Below are positions 9,428-19,216 of a DNA stretch of 64,000 nucleotides, piece by piece. Source of the stretch: Sphingobacterium hungaricum (GTDB lineage: Bacteria > Bacteroidota > Bacteroidia > Sphingobacteriales > Sphingobacteriaceae); assembly GCF_015210005.1 (NCBI RefSeq), contig NZ_MU158698.1, positions 1,125,009-1,189,008 of the forward strand, read 5' to 3'. A program made the position numbers and the translations under genes. A model generated the notes under the pieces. The model worked only from the letters and a program-made list of their open reading frames with translations. It searched no databases and was not told the origin of the DNA. Each line of letters begins with the position of its first letter. Position 1 is the stretch's first letter.

Positions 9428-9476
9428 AGGCTTTCATCAATCCCCTTTGGATTGTGTCCCAGAAGCCTTTTTTTTT
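9428..9476 (+). terminator. intrinsic terminator (orphan, after the gene remnant)
   Basis: The outer stem AGGCTT / AAGCCT (9428-9433, 9463-9468) and inner stem CAATCC / GGATTG (9438-9443, 9449-9454) are followed by nine T. It reads on the plus strand but no intact plus-strand gene precedes it; the only candidate is the remnant ending at 9333. It insulates the ROK genes from upstream reading. Confidence 0.7.
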
Positions 9477-9480
9477 AAGC

Positions 9481-9528
9481 AGTAAACAAATTATTTAAGC
9501 TAAATTTGGTTTAAACTTAAAGGTAAAC
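9481..9528 (+). promoter_or_regulatory. putative promoter and operator half-sites of the first ROK gene
   Basis: TAAATTTG (9501-9508) matches the -7 consensus TAnnTTTG. AGTAAAC (9481-9487) and GGTAAAC (9522-9528) flank it and resemble the AAGTAAA half-sites before the second ROK gene. No good -33 element is visible. Autoregulation is inference. Confidence 0.4.
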
Positions 9529-9541
9529 AAATCTTTCAAAA

Positions 9542-10732
9542 TTGAAAAAACTAGAAGCATCTATTGTAAAAAGCCTATATTTTTCAAGTCCGCAATCTAC
9601 TGCTGACTTAAGTAAATCGCTTTCTAAAAGCGTCCCTAACGTCACGAATGTGATTTATAGATTGTTGGAGGAAGAGATGATTATGGAAAACGGCTTAGCA
9701 CCATCTACTGGAGGACGAAGAGCAGCACAATTCTTATTAAAAAAAGAGAAATTACCATTACTAATTTGCCTTGCAATTGACCAGCACTTCACACAAATTT
9801 GCGTTTTTGACTTTCGAAACAACTTTATTATTCCTCCAAGAACAATAAAAAATGATTTATCTGAAGGAAAATTAGCATACGAACGAATTGTTAAAATTAT
9901 TACTGAAGTTAACAACAAACTTGGTCAAGCTGCCTATTTAATCGGTATTACGATTCCAGGATTTGTAAATCATACAAACGGAATAAATGATTCCTATGCA
10001 ACGACCAATCCTTTATATAATTTAAGACAAAATATTCAAAACCATTTTCAGGTACATACGTTTATCGAGAATGATTCAACAGCAATAGCCATAGCGGAGC
10101 ATAAGTTTGGAAGAGCGCTAAACTCAAAACATGCGCTAGTGATAAATTTAAATTGGGGTGTGGGGCTCGGTATGATCATCAACAACCAATTATTCCGTGG
10201 TCACAGTGGATACGCTGGCGAATTCAGCCACATTCCCTTATCAGAGCAAAATGACTTATGTTCTTGTGGTAAAAGAGGCTGTATAGAAGTCGAAGCTTCT
10301 TTGCTATCCGCAATTAAATTTATCAAAAGGCAATTAGAGAATGGCGTTCAAAGCAGCATTAAAAAAAATATGCAAACAGGAGAGATTGAATTCCAAGATA
10401 TCATATCATCAATCCAATCCGGAGATCAATTAGGTATTGAAGCCACTAAAAAAATCGCACATATTTTAGGCAAGGGTATAGCGACGCTCATCCACATTAT
10501 GAATCCAGAAAAAATAGTAATAAGCGGCAGAGGAGCTCAAATCGGAGAATTGCTTATTCCATCCTTACAATCTTCTGTACTAGAATTTAGCATCCCGCGA
10601 CTTTTGCAACACACAAAAATTCAAATTTCAAACATACAAAACCCCCAATTGCTCGGTACCGCCTGCGTGATAATCGAACAAGCGAGCTGGAATAATTTTC
10701 AAGCAACTGTAACTGCAAGGGAATTTATCTAG
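9542..10732 (+). CDS. ROK family transcriptional regulator (first of a tandem pair)
   Basis: 396 residues with the NagC/Mlc/XylR build. An N-terminal winged helix (about 1-65, TADLSKSLSKSVPNVTNVIY as the recognition region) is followed by a ROK sugar-binding/kinase fold. Seen motifs: IENDSTAIAIAE with the Asp of the sugar site, LNWGVGLGMI (phosphate-type loop), GHSGYAGEFSHIPL and the zinc-binding CSCGKRGC with Cys240, Cys242 and Cys247. It is expected to repress sugar-use genes until a sugar or sugar phosphate binds. The start must be TTG at 9542: a stop lies upstream at 9524 with no ATG between, and the next Met is at residue 46, inside the DNA-binding domain. The neighbouring ROK gene is a close paralogue. 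Confidence 0.9.
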   Translation: MKKLEASIVKSLYFSSPQSTADLSKSLSKSVPNVTNVIYRLLEEEMIMENGLAPSTGGRRAAQFLLKKEKLPLLICLAIDQHFTQICVFDFRNNFIIPPRTIKNDLSEGKLAYERIVKIITEVNNKLGQAAYLIGITIPGFVNHTNGINDSYATTNPLYNLRQNIQNHFQVHTFIENDSTAIAIAEHKFGRALNSKHALVINLNWGVGLGMIINNQLFRGHSGYAGEFSHIPLSEQNDLCSCGKRGCIEVEASLLSAIKFIKRQLENGVQSSIKKNMQTGEIEFQDIISSIQSGDQLGIEATKKIAHILGKGIATLIHIMNPEKIVISGRGAQIGELLIPSLQSSVLEFSIPRLLQHTKIQISNIQNPQLLGTACVIIEQASWNNFQATVTAREFI

Positions 10733-10890
10733 CTAGATAATAAAATAAACACTCGAAATACGAAAATAACACCTCTATTTTTTGACCAACTTAACTAATA
10801 TTTTCTCGAGTATTTAAAATTTAAATTGAAATATACACTAAATTAAATTAACACAATAATAACGGCTACTTAATAATATTTTTAAAAAGT

Positions 10891-10933
10891 TTTGATTTTT
10901 TAAGTAAAATTTATTTACTTTGGATTAAGTAAA
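10891..10933 (+). promoter_or_regulatory. probable promoter with palindromic operator of the second ROK gene
   Basis: TTTG (10891-10894) and TTACTTTG (10915-10922, one mismatch to TAnnTTTG) are 20 nt apart. A perfect inverted repeat AAGTAAA-N5-TTTACTT (10902-10920) fills the spacer, and a third half-site AAGTAAA lies at 10927-10933. This is the expected layout for a repressor site blocking polymerase. The ROK proteins encoded here are the natural candidates (inference). Confidence 0.5.
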
Positions 10934-10951
10934 ATAATAACTAGCCAAAAC

Positions 10952-12139
10952 TTGGAAAATCTTAAGCTTCAAATTGTTAAAAGTTTATACTTTTTAAAAC
11001 CGCAATCAATTGCGGAATTAGCTTCTTCAATTGGTAAGAGCGTTCCTAATATTACGAAGGCTGTAAATAATTTACTTCAAGAAGATTTAATAATTGACAG
11101 TGGATTAGCGCCATCTACAGGAGGTCGAAGAGCCGCTCAATTCGAGCTAAATAGAGAAGTACATCCTTATTTAATTGCTGTAGCGATAGACCAGTACAAG
11201 ACTAGCATTACAGTTTTTGATGTACATAATAATCAGCTAGTAACTCCTAAAGAGATTGAAAACCCTTTACTGGATTCTGATCGAGCATTTAAAAACGTTA
11301 TCGATTTAATAGAAGAAACAGTAAATCTATTTTTAGGGCACTCATTTTTAGGAATCGGAATTACGATGCCCGGATTTGTAGAACAAAAAACGGGTATTAA
11401 CAATTCTTACACATCAAAGAATCCACTTTTTAAGTTAAAGGATCATATTCAGCAACATTTCAATCTTCCTACTTACATTGAGAATGATTCATCTGCAATA
11501 GCAATTGCAGAGAAAAAATTTGGAAAAGCGATTCAGAGCCAAAATGCACTTATCATCAATTTAAATTGGGGGGTAGGGCTCGGAATGATTGTTAACAACC
11601 AATTATTTAGAGGCCATAGCGGCTATGCTGGAGAATTCAGTCACATACCACTTTCTAATAACAACAAATTGTGCTCTTGTGGTAAAAAAGGATGCATAGA
11701 GGTAGACGCTTCCCTCCTTTCGGCGATAGAATTTGTAAATGAAAAAATCAAATCTGGTGAGGAATCTGTTTTAAAAACGCTATCGACCAGCGCTACTGAT
11801 TCCGAAAGTTTGATAACCGCTGTTCAAAACGGTGACCAGCTTGCTATTTCCGCTGTACAGAACATAGCCTATATGCTTGGCAAGGGTATCTCAACACTCA
11901 TTCACATCATGAATCCCGAGAAAATAATCATCAGCGGTCGAGGTGCCGACTTTGGAAACATCTTGCTATTGTCTATACAGTCTTCCGTTCAAGAATTCAG
12001 CATCCCTAGGCTATCAAAAAACACAACTATCGAATTATCAACGTTAGAACATATTCAACTGCTTGGCTCAGCCTGTGTCTTGGTGGAGCAAGCTAAATGG
12101 AAAACCAAACAATTACAATCAACAGAAGCATTAACTTAA
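10952..12139 (+). CDS. ROK family transcriptional regulator (second of a tandem pair)
   Basis: 395 residues, closely similar along its length to the preceding ROK protein. It has an N-terminal winged helix (SIAELASSIGKSVPNITKAV), then LAPSTGGRRAAQFEL, LNWGVGLGMI, GHSGYAGEFSHIPL, zinc motif CSCGKKGCIEV and the LIHIMNPEKIIISGRGA stretch. It also starts with TTG (10952); there is no in-frame ATG between the last upstream stop and the winged helix. SusC begins 11 bp after its stop, so it is probably co-transcribed with susC and susD and controls them. The effector sugar is unknown; fucose or a fucoside is plausible from context. Confidence 0.9.
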   Translation: MENLKLQIVKSLYFLKPQSIAELASSIGKSVPNITKAVNNLLQEDLIIDSGLAPSTGGRRAAQFELNREVHPYLIAVAIDQYKTSITVFDVHNNQLVTPKEIENPLLDSDRAFKNVIDLIEETVNLFLGHSFLGIGITMPGFVEQKTGINNSYTSKNPLFKLKDHIQQHFNLPTYIENDSSAIAIAEKKFGKAIQSQNALIINLNWGVGLGMIVNNQLFRGHSGYAGEFSHIPLSNNNKLCSCGKKGCIEVDASLLSAIEFVNEKIKSGEESVLKTLSTSATDSESLITAVQNGDQLAISAVQNIAYMLGKGISTLIHIMNPEKIIISGRGADFGNILLLSIQSSVQEFSIPRLSKNTTIELSTLEHIQLLGSACVLVEQAKWKTKQLQSTEALT

Positions 12140-12150
12140 TCAACTAAAAA

Positions 12151-15100
12151 ATGAGCAAACTTTACCTAAAAAGTTGTACTTTAATGTTCTTCATACTTCT
12201 GGGTATGCAGGCATTATTTGCGCAACAATCTGTCACCGGGAGAGTGTCAGATACGAATGGAGCAGTACCGGGAGCTACTGTTTCCGTTATCGGAACAACA
12301 AAGGCTACTTCAACAGACGCTACAGGTTCTTTTACCATTCAAGCCAGCAACGGTGAAAAATTAAGAATTTCAAACGTAGGCTATTTAACTCAAGAAATCA
12401 CAGTTTCTGGCACTTCAATTAATATTACTTTGGTAATCGATGATTCCGCAGTGGAAGAAGTTGTAGTCACAGCGATGGGCGTAAAACGTGAGAAAAAATC
12501 ATTGGGTTATTCATTCCAAGAGATTCAAGGGGCAGCGTTGACCGATGCGCGTGAAAACAACATCGCGAACGCTTTGGCAGGAAAAGTAGCCAATTTGCAG
12601 GTTGTCAAAAGTGGTGGCGGTCCAGCATCCTCGTCAAAAATTATCTTGCGTGGATTTAACTCTATAACTGGTGATAATCAACCTTTAATCGTTGTAGATG
12701 GTGTACCGATGGATAATTTTTCTGGAGCATCAAATAATGACTTTTGGAATCCTTCGGCTGATATGGGAAGTGGTCTTGGAGATTTAAACCCTGAAGATAT
12801 TGAAAGCATGTCGGTTCTAAAAGGTGGAGCTGCATCTGCTTTATATGGTTCAAGAGCTTCAAACGGAGTAATCTTAATCACGACAAAAAGCGGCAAAGCT
12901 AAAGACGGCGTTGGTATATCTTATTCAACGATAACTGGAATCGAAAATATCTTTATGACACCTGAATTGCAAAGTGATTTTTCACAAGGTGCTGGTGGAG
13001 TTTACGGGCGATTAGCTACTAGTTCTTGGGGTGAAAAAATTACTGGTCAAGAGGTAGATACTTGGAATGATTCAAAAACAAATCTGAAAGCTTATGACAA
13101 CATGGGCACATTCTTTAAGACTGGATTTAGCACGACACAAAACATCAACTTTCAGCAGGCCATTTCTGATAAAGTAAATCTGTATTCTTCTGCAACCTAC
13201 TTACATGATGACAGTAAAACACCAGGTGTTAAGCTAAACCGATTAAATTTAATTAATCGAGTTACATCTAAATTTGGCGAAAGAAACCAATGGTCTACCG
13301 ACATTAAGGTTCAGTATATGAAAAACATGGCGCAAAACAGAGCTGTAGGTGGACAAAATGATGGAAACTATTACGCACAACTTCTTTTATTACCGAGGTC
13401 TTTAGATATTTCACAATTTGAATCTGGAATGGACCAATTGGGAGCAACCCAAACTTGGTATTTAGAAGATTCTGGAATGAATCCTTACTGGGCAGTAAAT
13501 AACAAATTAAGTAATGATTCAAGAGACCGCTATTTAATGAATGCCACAGTAAAATACGATTTCAATTCTTGGTTAAGTGCTGACGTACGTTTTGGTTCAG
13601 ATAGTTATAATACTAAATACGAATCTAAAACATATACCGGTAGTCATATCAATAATTCATACTCAACTAGTATGGACAAATTTTACGAAAACAACTACAT
13701 AGTTAGCTTACATGCAAGAAAAGATAATCTTTTTGGTAAATGGGGTGGAGCATTCTCTTTATATGGTCAAGTGATGGAACGCAACAGAAATTCATTAAGC
13801 ATTTCTGCGGGTAATCTTCGAGTACCAAATCTATTTACTGTAAACAACAACATTGGTAATCCAGGAGTGACAGAGTCAATTAACAAAAAACAAATCAACT
13901 CGGTTTATTCAAGTTTAGATGTTAATTATGATAATTTCTTTTACCTTACGTTAACCGGACGCAATGACTGGTCATCAACTTTACATCCTGATAATAACAG
14001 CTATTTTTACCCATCGATTAGTACGTCCTTTGTTATTTCTGACTTAATCAGAAAAAATGGAGAGATGCCTTCTTGGTTTAATTTTGCGAAAATAAGAGGT
14101 TCTTATGCAGAAACTGGTAGAGACATGGATCCATATAATTTATACAACACCTATACAATTGGAAATGACCCAAATAATGTAACAACAGCGTCTAAGCGTC
14201 AGACAAAATATGATGTTGGTGTTGTCAATGAATTGCAAAAAAGTTTTGAAGTGGGTTTCGAAACTAAATTCGTAGATAATCGCATTGGGTTTGATTTCGC
14301 TTATTACAAAAACAATTCGACAAACCAACTATTGGAAATTCCGATGAACAGTCTTTCTGGTTATCAACGATTTAAAGCAAACGCAGGGGATATCCAAAAT
14401 GAAGGTTTTGAAATTGTTTTCAACGCTGAGATTTTGAGAAACACGCAGTTAAAGTGGAATTTAACAGCTAATGTTTCTAGAAACATTAACCAAATCATTG
14501 AGCTACATCCAGAAGCGAAGCGCTTGAGTTTAGGTGGTATCGATTATGTAAATATTTTTGCCGAAGAAGGAAGAAACTACGGAGCAATATATGGAACGAA
14601 GTTTTTACGAGTTGAAGACCCTGAAAGTATACACAATGGCAAATTGATTTTGACTTCTGAAACAGGTTTGCCTTCGGCAGCAAGTGGAACACATTATATG
14701 GGCGACCAAACTGCGAGAGCGCTAGCTGGTATTACCAATTCATTCAATTACAAAAATTTCGGACTTAGTGTTCAAGTTGATGGTCGATTTGGAGGAAAGT
14801 TCTTCGCTGGAACTCACAGAGCCTTGCAATTAGCAGGTTCTGCGGAAGAAACGGTTGTCAATGGAGCTCGAGAAAACTTCATTGTTGAAGGTGTGAAATT
14901 AGTGAATGGAGAATATGTACAAAATGATAGAGAGGTAAGTCCTGAAAATTATTGGACAGCTGTAGCTGGAACAGGTAATCTAGGTATTACTGAACAAAAT
15001 ATATTTGATGCTACGAATATCCGTATTAGAACTTTGATGCTGAGCTACAGTATTCCAACGAGTGTGCTAAAATCATCAGTAGTAAAAAGCGCACGTTTCG

Positions 15101-15255
15101 GACTATCAGTAAACAACTTGGCAATGTTAAAAAGTAATAGCAAAGGGGTAGATCCTGAATCCACGTTTGCTACAAGCACGAATGCGTTAGGATTTGAATA
15201 CCTTTCATTCCCTACGTCTAGATCTTATTTCTTAAATATTTCTGTTGGTTTTTAA
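12151..15255 (+). CDS. SusC/RagA family TonB-linked outer membrane transporter
   Basis: A 1034-residue TonB-dependent barrel importing oligosaccharides across the outer membrane with its SusD lid. Seen in order: signal peptide (to about residue 25, ALFAQQ), carboxypeptidase-regulatory-like beta-sandwich (about 26-100, VTGRVSDTNGAVPGATVSV), a TonB-box-like EEVVVTAMGV (about 106-115), plug with ILRGFNSI and PLIVVDGVPMDN, then AALYGSRASNGVILITTKSG, and a long beta-barrel ending YFLNISVGF with the terminal Phe typical of outer membrane proteins. There is no N-terminal STN signalling domain, so control by an anti-sigma/ECF pair is not expected. This fits with the ROK genes beside it. Confidence 0.96.
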   Translation: MSKLYLKSCTLMFFILLGMQALFAQQSVTGRVSDTNGAVPGATVSVIGTTKATSTDATGSFTIQASNGEKLRISNVGYLTQEITVSGTSINITLVIDDSAVEEVVVTAMGVKREKKSLGYSFQEIQGAALTDARENNIANALAGKVANLQVVKSGGGPASSSKIILRGFNSITGDNQPLIVVDGVPMDNFSGASNNDFWNPSADMGSGLGDLNPEDIESMSVLKGGAASALYGSRASNGVILITTKSGKAKDGVGISYSTITGIENIFMTPELQSDFSQGAGGVYGRLATSSWGEKITGQEVDTWNDSKTNLKAYDNMGTFFKTGFSTTQNINFQQAISDKVNLYSSATYLHDDSKTPGVKLNRLNLINRVTSKFGERNQWSTDIKVQYMKNMAQNRAVGGQNDGNYYAQLLLLPRSLDISQFESGMDQLGATQTWYLEDSGMNPYWAVNNKLSNDSRDRYLMNATVKYDFNSWLSADVRFGSDSYNTKYESKTYTGSHINNSYSTSMDKFYENNYIVSLHARKDNLFGKWGGAFSLYGQVMERNRNSLSISAGNLRVPNLFTVNNNIGNPGVTESINKKQINSVYSSLDVNYDNFFYLTLTGRNDWSSTLHPDNNSYFYPSISTSFVISDLIRKNGEMPSWFNFAKIRGSYAETGRDMDPYNLYNTYTIGNDPNNVTTASKRQTKYDVGVVNELQKSFEVGFETKFVDNRIGFDFAYYKNNSTNQLLEIPMNSLSGYQRFKANAGDIQNEGFEIVFNAEILRNTQLKWNLTANVSRNINQIIELHPEAKRLSLGGIDYVNIFAEEGRNYGAIYGTKFLRVEDPESIHNGKLILTSETGLPSAASGTHYMGDQTARALAGITNSFNYKNFGLSVQVDGRFGGKFFAGTHRALQLAGSAEETVVNGARENFIVEGVKLVNGEYVQNDREVSPENYWTAVAGTGNLGITEQNIFDATNIRIRTLMLSYSIPTSVLKSSVVKSARFGLSVNNLAMLKSNSKGVDPESTFATSTNALGFEYLSFPTSRSYFLNISVGF

Positions 15256-15265
15256 ATAAAATATA

Positions 15266-17158
15266 ATGAAAAATATATTATCAAAAATATCCATAGCACT
15301 TCTGATCACAGGGCTATCTGCTTCTTGTACAAAACTAGAAGATATCAATTTTGATCCTACGGCTGCTAACGACCAACAAGTTAGGCCTGAATACTTTTTG
15401 AACAATTCAATAATCGGAGCTCAACAAGATCCACATATTGCGGAACGCATGTACGTTTATTATTGGAAAACTGCAGCACGCCACCATAGCATGAACTACA
15501 TCAATCAGGGGGCTGACGATGATGGATTTAATGGCGATTACTGGCGATACATTTCCGAATGGTTGAACAATGCAAACTCTGCAATCGAAGTTGCTGACAT
15601 TAAAGCTACTAATGGTACAGCAGAGTCCTACAATGAGAACCTTAAACACGTTGCCCGTATTTGGAGAGTTTATCTAATGAGCGAATTGACAGACAATTTT
15701 GGCCCTGCTCCTATAGAATCATTTAAAGGAGTTAATCCAACATTCGATTCGGTAAAAGATGTTTATTACTATATGTTAGCTGAGCTTGCGGATGCACCGA
15801 CAAAGTTAGACATAACTATTAGTGGCGATGAAGTTAAAGCTTATGATGCTGCGTATGGATTTGAATGGGATAAGTGGATTCGTTTTGCGAACTCTATGAG
15901 AATGCGTTTAGCTATGCGTTTATCAGAAATTGATCCAGCAAAAGCAAAAACTGAATTTGAAGCGGCTCTTGTTGGCAATAAATTCATTGAATCATCGGCT
16001 CAGAATTTTTCCGTTCAAGAAAAAGATGGATGGGATCCATTAACAGGAGTAATGTCTAGAACTTGGAATACTCAAATTCTTTCTGCTACAATGAACAATA
16101 TCTTTGTAGGGTTAGGCGGAATAAAATCAGCAGATCAATTTGAAAACCCCGATATCATAGCTAAAGTAAAAGAGGAAAATGATTTTGGAACACGTTATTT
16201 TAATAACTTTTCAATTAAATCAAATGATCCTTCACAAGGTTATTATTTAGATGGGTTGCCAAACAAAATGGATCCACGGGCTTACAAGGCATTTTTCTTG
16301 CCAGGAAACACATCAGACCCTAACTATTTCCCTTCTGCAACTAATCAAGCGGCGACAATCAAAGTTAGCGATACTAGAACAGATAACTTAGATACTAAGT
16401 ATACTTGGAATGCATTTTCAGGTGGAACTTGGGGAGCCAAAGCATCTACGATTGTTTTAAGGGGTCAGAATGGTAGACAGCCAGGAATGGTAAATAAATT
16501 TAGAACAAGTACTCAAAGAAGAATTTTCTTCGCTTCTTGGGAAAGCTATTTCTTAATTGCAGAAGCATCTTTAAGAGGATGGGCTACGCCATTATCTGAC
16601 AAAGCCGCTTATGAAAAAGGAATTGAAGAAAACTTCGCTTATTGGGACGTAACTAATCATTTAACGGCTTACAAATCGTCGACAGAATATAATCGTGTTG
16701 GAACTTCTGTAAGCTATGATCACGTAACTGAACCTGCAACATCTTTCACTATCAAATATAAAGATGCTTATACTGGGGTAGAAGGTACTTCGCAAGTTGC
16801 TTACCCTTCTAATACGATCTATAAAAATGGAGCGGTTAAAAACGATAAACTGACCAAAATTATCACCCAAAAATACATCGCTTCATTTCCATATTTGGCT
16901 TTGGAAGCATGGAGTGATCACAGAAGGTTGGGATTGCCGTTTTTTGAAAACCCTGCCATCGAACAACCTATAGCAACAATGCCTCAATTAACAGATGGGA
17001 ATTACACTAAAAATCAAGTAAATTTCTTCCCACAACGATTGAGATACCCATCTTCTTTTAGAATAGCAGATCAGGCAAACTATGATTTAGCTGTTGGCCT
17101 ATTAGGACAAAATGGAGATCAAATTTGGACGCCTTTATGGTGGGCAAAACAAAATTAA
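15266..17158 (+). CDS. SusD/RagB family glycan-binding lipoprotein
   Basis: A surface lipoprotein that captures the glycan and forms the hinged lid of the SusC barrel. It has a type II signal peptide with lipobox SASC (Cys21), followed by TKLEDINFDPTAAN as in the SusD-like_2 group. Helical TPR-like repeats follow (WNNANSAIEVA-like segments, WDKWIRFANSMRMRLAMRLS). At 630 residues it is longer than the 500-550 of common SusD proteins, with extra inserts in the C-terminal half. It begins 10 bp after the susC stop, forming a standard pair. A terminator hairpin follows 22 bp after its stop, before the fucosidase gene. Confidence 0.93.
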   Translation: MKNILSKISIALLITGLSASCTKLEDINFDPTAANDQQVRPEYFLNNSIIGAQQDPHIAERMYVYYWKTAARHHSMNYINQGADDDGFNGDYWRYISEWLNNANSAIEVADIKATNGTAESYNENLKHVARIWRVYLMSELTDNFGPAPIESFKGVNPTFDSVKDVYYYMLAELADAPTKLDITISGDEVKAYDAAYGFEWDKWIRFANSMRMRLAMRLSEIDPAKAKTEFEAALVGNKFIESSAQNFSVQEKDGWDPLTGVMSRTWNTQILSATMNNIFVGLGGIKSADQFENPDIIAKVKEENDFGTRYFNNFSIKSNDPSQGYYLDGLPNKMDPRAYKAFFLPGNTSDPNYFPSATNQAATIKVSDTRTDNLDTKYTWNAFSGGTWGAKASTIVLRGQNGRQPGMVNKFRTSTQRRIFFASWESYFLIAEASLRGWATPLSDKAAYEKGIEENFAYWDVTNHLTAYKSSTEYNRVGTSVSYDHVTEPATSFTIKYKDAYTGVEGTSQVAYPSNTIYKNGAVKNDKLTKIITQKYIASFPYLALEAWSDHRRLGLPFFENPAIEQPIATMPQLTDGNYTKNQVNFFPQRLRYPSSFRIADQANYDLAVGLLGQNGDQIWTPLWWAKQN

Positions 17159-17179
17159 TCGGTATTTATTTAAATTGAT

Positions 17180-17206
17180 AAAAGCGCTCAAAATTTGAGC
17201 GCTTTT
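17180..17206 (+). terminator. intrinsic terminator between susD and the GH29 gene
   Basis: A near-perfect palindrome built on AAAGCGCTC / GAGCGCTTT is followed by a T-rich stretch (to 17215). It ends 25 bp before the fucosidase ATG. It should lower read-through from susCD into the fucosidase gene, so the latter is either partly attenuated or has its own start. Confidence 0.85.
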
Positions 17207-17230
17207 CTTATTTTTAGAAAAAGTATTTTC

Positions 17231-18997
17231 ATGAAAAATCTGATCATTTTAGCACTTTGCATTATTAGTATTCAAGTTTCTGCTCAAACCCCATCCAAGT
17301 CCAAATGGTTTGAAGATGCCCGTTACGGAATGTTTATACATTGGGGATTGTATTCTGGAGCCGAAGGCTTGTGGAAAGGGGAAAACTTGCGTTACGAAAA
17401 TAATTATGCCGAATGGATTCGCTATCGCAATCGCATTTCAAAAGAAGAGTATGGCGAATTAGCACAACGATTTGTTTGGGATAAGATTGATCCAGAACAA
17501 TGGGTTCTTTTAGCAAAAGAAGCAGGCATGAAATACATCATTATGACTTCTAAACATCATGATGGTGTCGCGATTTGGGATACGAAAATCGGAGATTATT
17601 CCCTTTCAAAACTGAGCGGAACGAATAGAGATGTCATTAAAGAATTAGCTGATGCTTGCCGGAAGCATGGAATGAAATTAGGGTTTTATTATTCCCATTG
17701 GCTTGATTGGTCTGAACCTTACGCTTGGGATCATAATCAAGAAGTAACTGGAAGAGTAACTGATGCACAATACAACCAATATTGGCAAGAGAAAGTAATC
17801 CCGCAATTAACGGAACTATTGACCAACTATGGAGATATTGCTTTAATGTGGTTTGATATGTGGATTCCCTATCAAGAATCGATCATTAAAAAAGAACAGC
17901 TCGAACAAGTCGTCCAGCTCATCCGCAAATTACAGCCAAATTGTTTGATCAATTCCAGATTAGGTTTGCCCACAGACCAAGAGAACGTTGACTTTGAAAC
18001 GTTAGGCGATAACACATTTAGTTCTAATTACATTGAACATCCATGGGAAACGCCTGGAACTATCGCACATTCTTGGGGATACAACGGACAAGAGAAAGAA
18101 TGGAAATCCACGGGACAGCTCTTCGAATCCTTGCTTTCGAACGTGAGCCTTAACGGAGGATTTACGCTGAATATTGGTCCGCGTGCTGATGGATCGGTTC
18201 CTTACGAAAGCATCACCCGATTGCACGATGTTGGCAATTGGTTGAAGAAATATGGAGAAGCAGTGTATGGAAATACAGGTTTAGGATTACGGACCAAACA
18301 GCATGATTGGGGAACCTTAACGACCAAAACAGAAAATGGGAAACAAGTCGTGTATGCGGAAGTATTTAACTGGCCTTTGGATAGCGTTTTGAGGATAAGT
18401 GGCATTACGTCCAAACCATCTCGGATTTCGGTTTTGAACGCAAGTGGAAATATTCCAGTAAAATTTGAACAATTTGGGCCATTGATGCATATTAAAATTC
18501 CGTCTGACCAACCTGATCCTTACGTTTCAGTTGTGAAAATGGAATTTGAAAAACCTGTTGAAATCAATAAAGAAATTGTCGGAGAATCTACTTTTGGAGG
18601 ATTTTCAGCAAATGCTTTGAACGTGTTGGATTCAGATTTTAAATTTGAAAAATACAATGGCCTAAAGCCAAATCACTTGATCATCAATTCAGATAAATCA
18701 ATTTCTTGGAAAATATTTATCGCCGAAAAAGGAACGTATAAAATTGACTTATCCACGCACAATCCAAATACTGTAGCTGTGCCTGTGAACATTACTGTCA
18801 ATAAGAAAACACTGAAGGGAAGTATTTTGCCAGATGGGAAGATTACTGTCGAACCAAACATGAATTATTACACCGATGAATTTGTAGATCATCGAATTGG
18901 CGAAATCACAGTTGATCAAATCGGTGAGTACATAGTGACTTTCAAGATAGATGGATCGAATCCTCTCCTATTTAATCGCATTTGGATAGCGAAATAA
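17231..18997 (+). CDS. GH29 family alpha-L-fucosidase
   Basis: A secreted retaining alpha-L-fucosidase. The signal peptide is MKNLIILALCIISIQVSAQ. Catalytic-domain motifs, numbered from this start: YGMFIHWGLYS (32-42), SKHHDGVAIWD (107-117) and LMWFDMW, with Asp209 as the expected nucleophile. The acid/base Glu cannot be placed by eye. A C-terminal beta-rich region (about 350-588) follows. I reject the upstream TTG at 17195 because it lies inside the terminator hairpin; ATG 17231 gives a perfect signal peptide and 588 residues. It follows susCD on the same strand and complements the GH95 enzyme: GH29 members usually take alpha-1,3/1,4/1,6-fucose while GH95 takes alpha-1,2. Confidence 0.94.
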   Translation: MKNLIILALCIISIQVSAQTPSKSKWFEDARYGMFIHWGLYSGAEGLWKGENLRYENNYAEWIRYRNRISKEEYGELAQRFVWDKIDPEQWVLLAKEAGMKYIIMTSKHHDGVAIWDTKIGDYSLSKLSGTNRDVIKELADACRKHGMKLGFYYSHWLDWSEPYAWDHNQEVTGRVTDAQYNQYWQEKVIPQLTELLTNYGDIALMWFDMWIPYQESIIKKEQLEQVVQLIRKLQPNCLINSRLGLPTDQENVDFETLGDNTFSSNYIEHPWETPGTIAHSWGYNGQEKEWKSTGQLFESLLSNVSLNGGFTLNIGPRADGSVPYESITRLHDVGNWLKKYGEAVYGNTGLGLRTKQHDWGTLTTKTENGKQVVYAEVFNWPLDSVLRISGITSKPSRISVLNASGNIPVKFEQFGPLMHIKIPSDQPDPYVSVVKMEFEKPVEINKEIVGESTFGGFSANALNVLDSDFKFEKYNGLKPNHLIINSDKSISWKIFIAEKGTYKIDLSTHNPNTVAVPVNITVNKKTLKGSILPDGKITVEPNMNYYTDEFVDHRIGEITVDQIGEYIVTFKIDGSNPLLFNRIWIAK

Positions 18998-19007
18998 AAA
19001 ATAAATG

Positions 19008-19042
19008 GTTCGGTTTCTCTACCCCATACGAAACCGAACTTT
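19008..19042 (+). terminator. probable terminator of the GH29 gene
   Basis: A perfect 10-bp stem GTTCGGTTTC / GAAACCGAAC with a 12-nt loop lies 10 bp after the GH29 stop. The T-tail is short (TTT), so efficiency is uncertain. Confidence 0.6.
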
Positions 19043-19216
19043 AACGTTAGCTTATTTTTTTCCCTACATCGTATTTAAGAAAAATCAACAGGCAAGATTG
19101 TAGAAATAAAATCCATTATTTATTATAAATAAAAATTTTTCGTTTTAAATTACTATAAAAAGTTTCAAGTATTATTTAATTTTTGTAGATTCATGTAACC
19201 AAATATTCATAAATCT

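Noticed and set aside
17195..17230. Upstream TTG start for the GH29 fucosidase
   Set aside because: It lies inside the terminator hairpin and adds a stretch before a perfect signal peptide that begins at ATG 17231.
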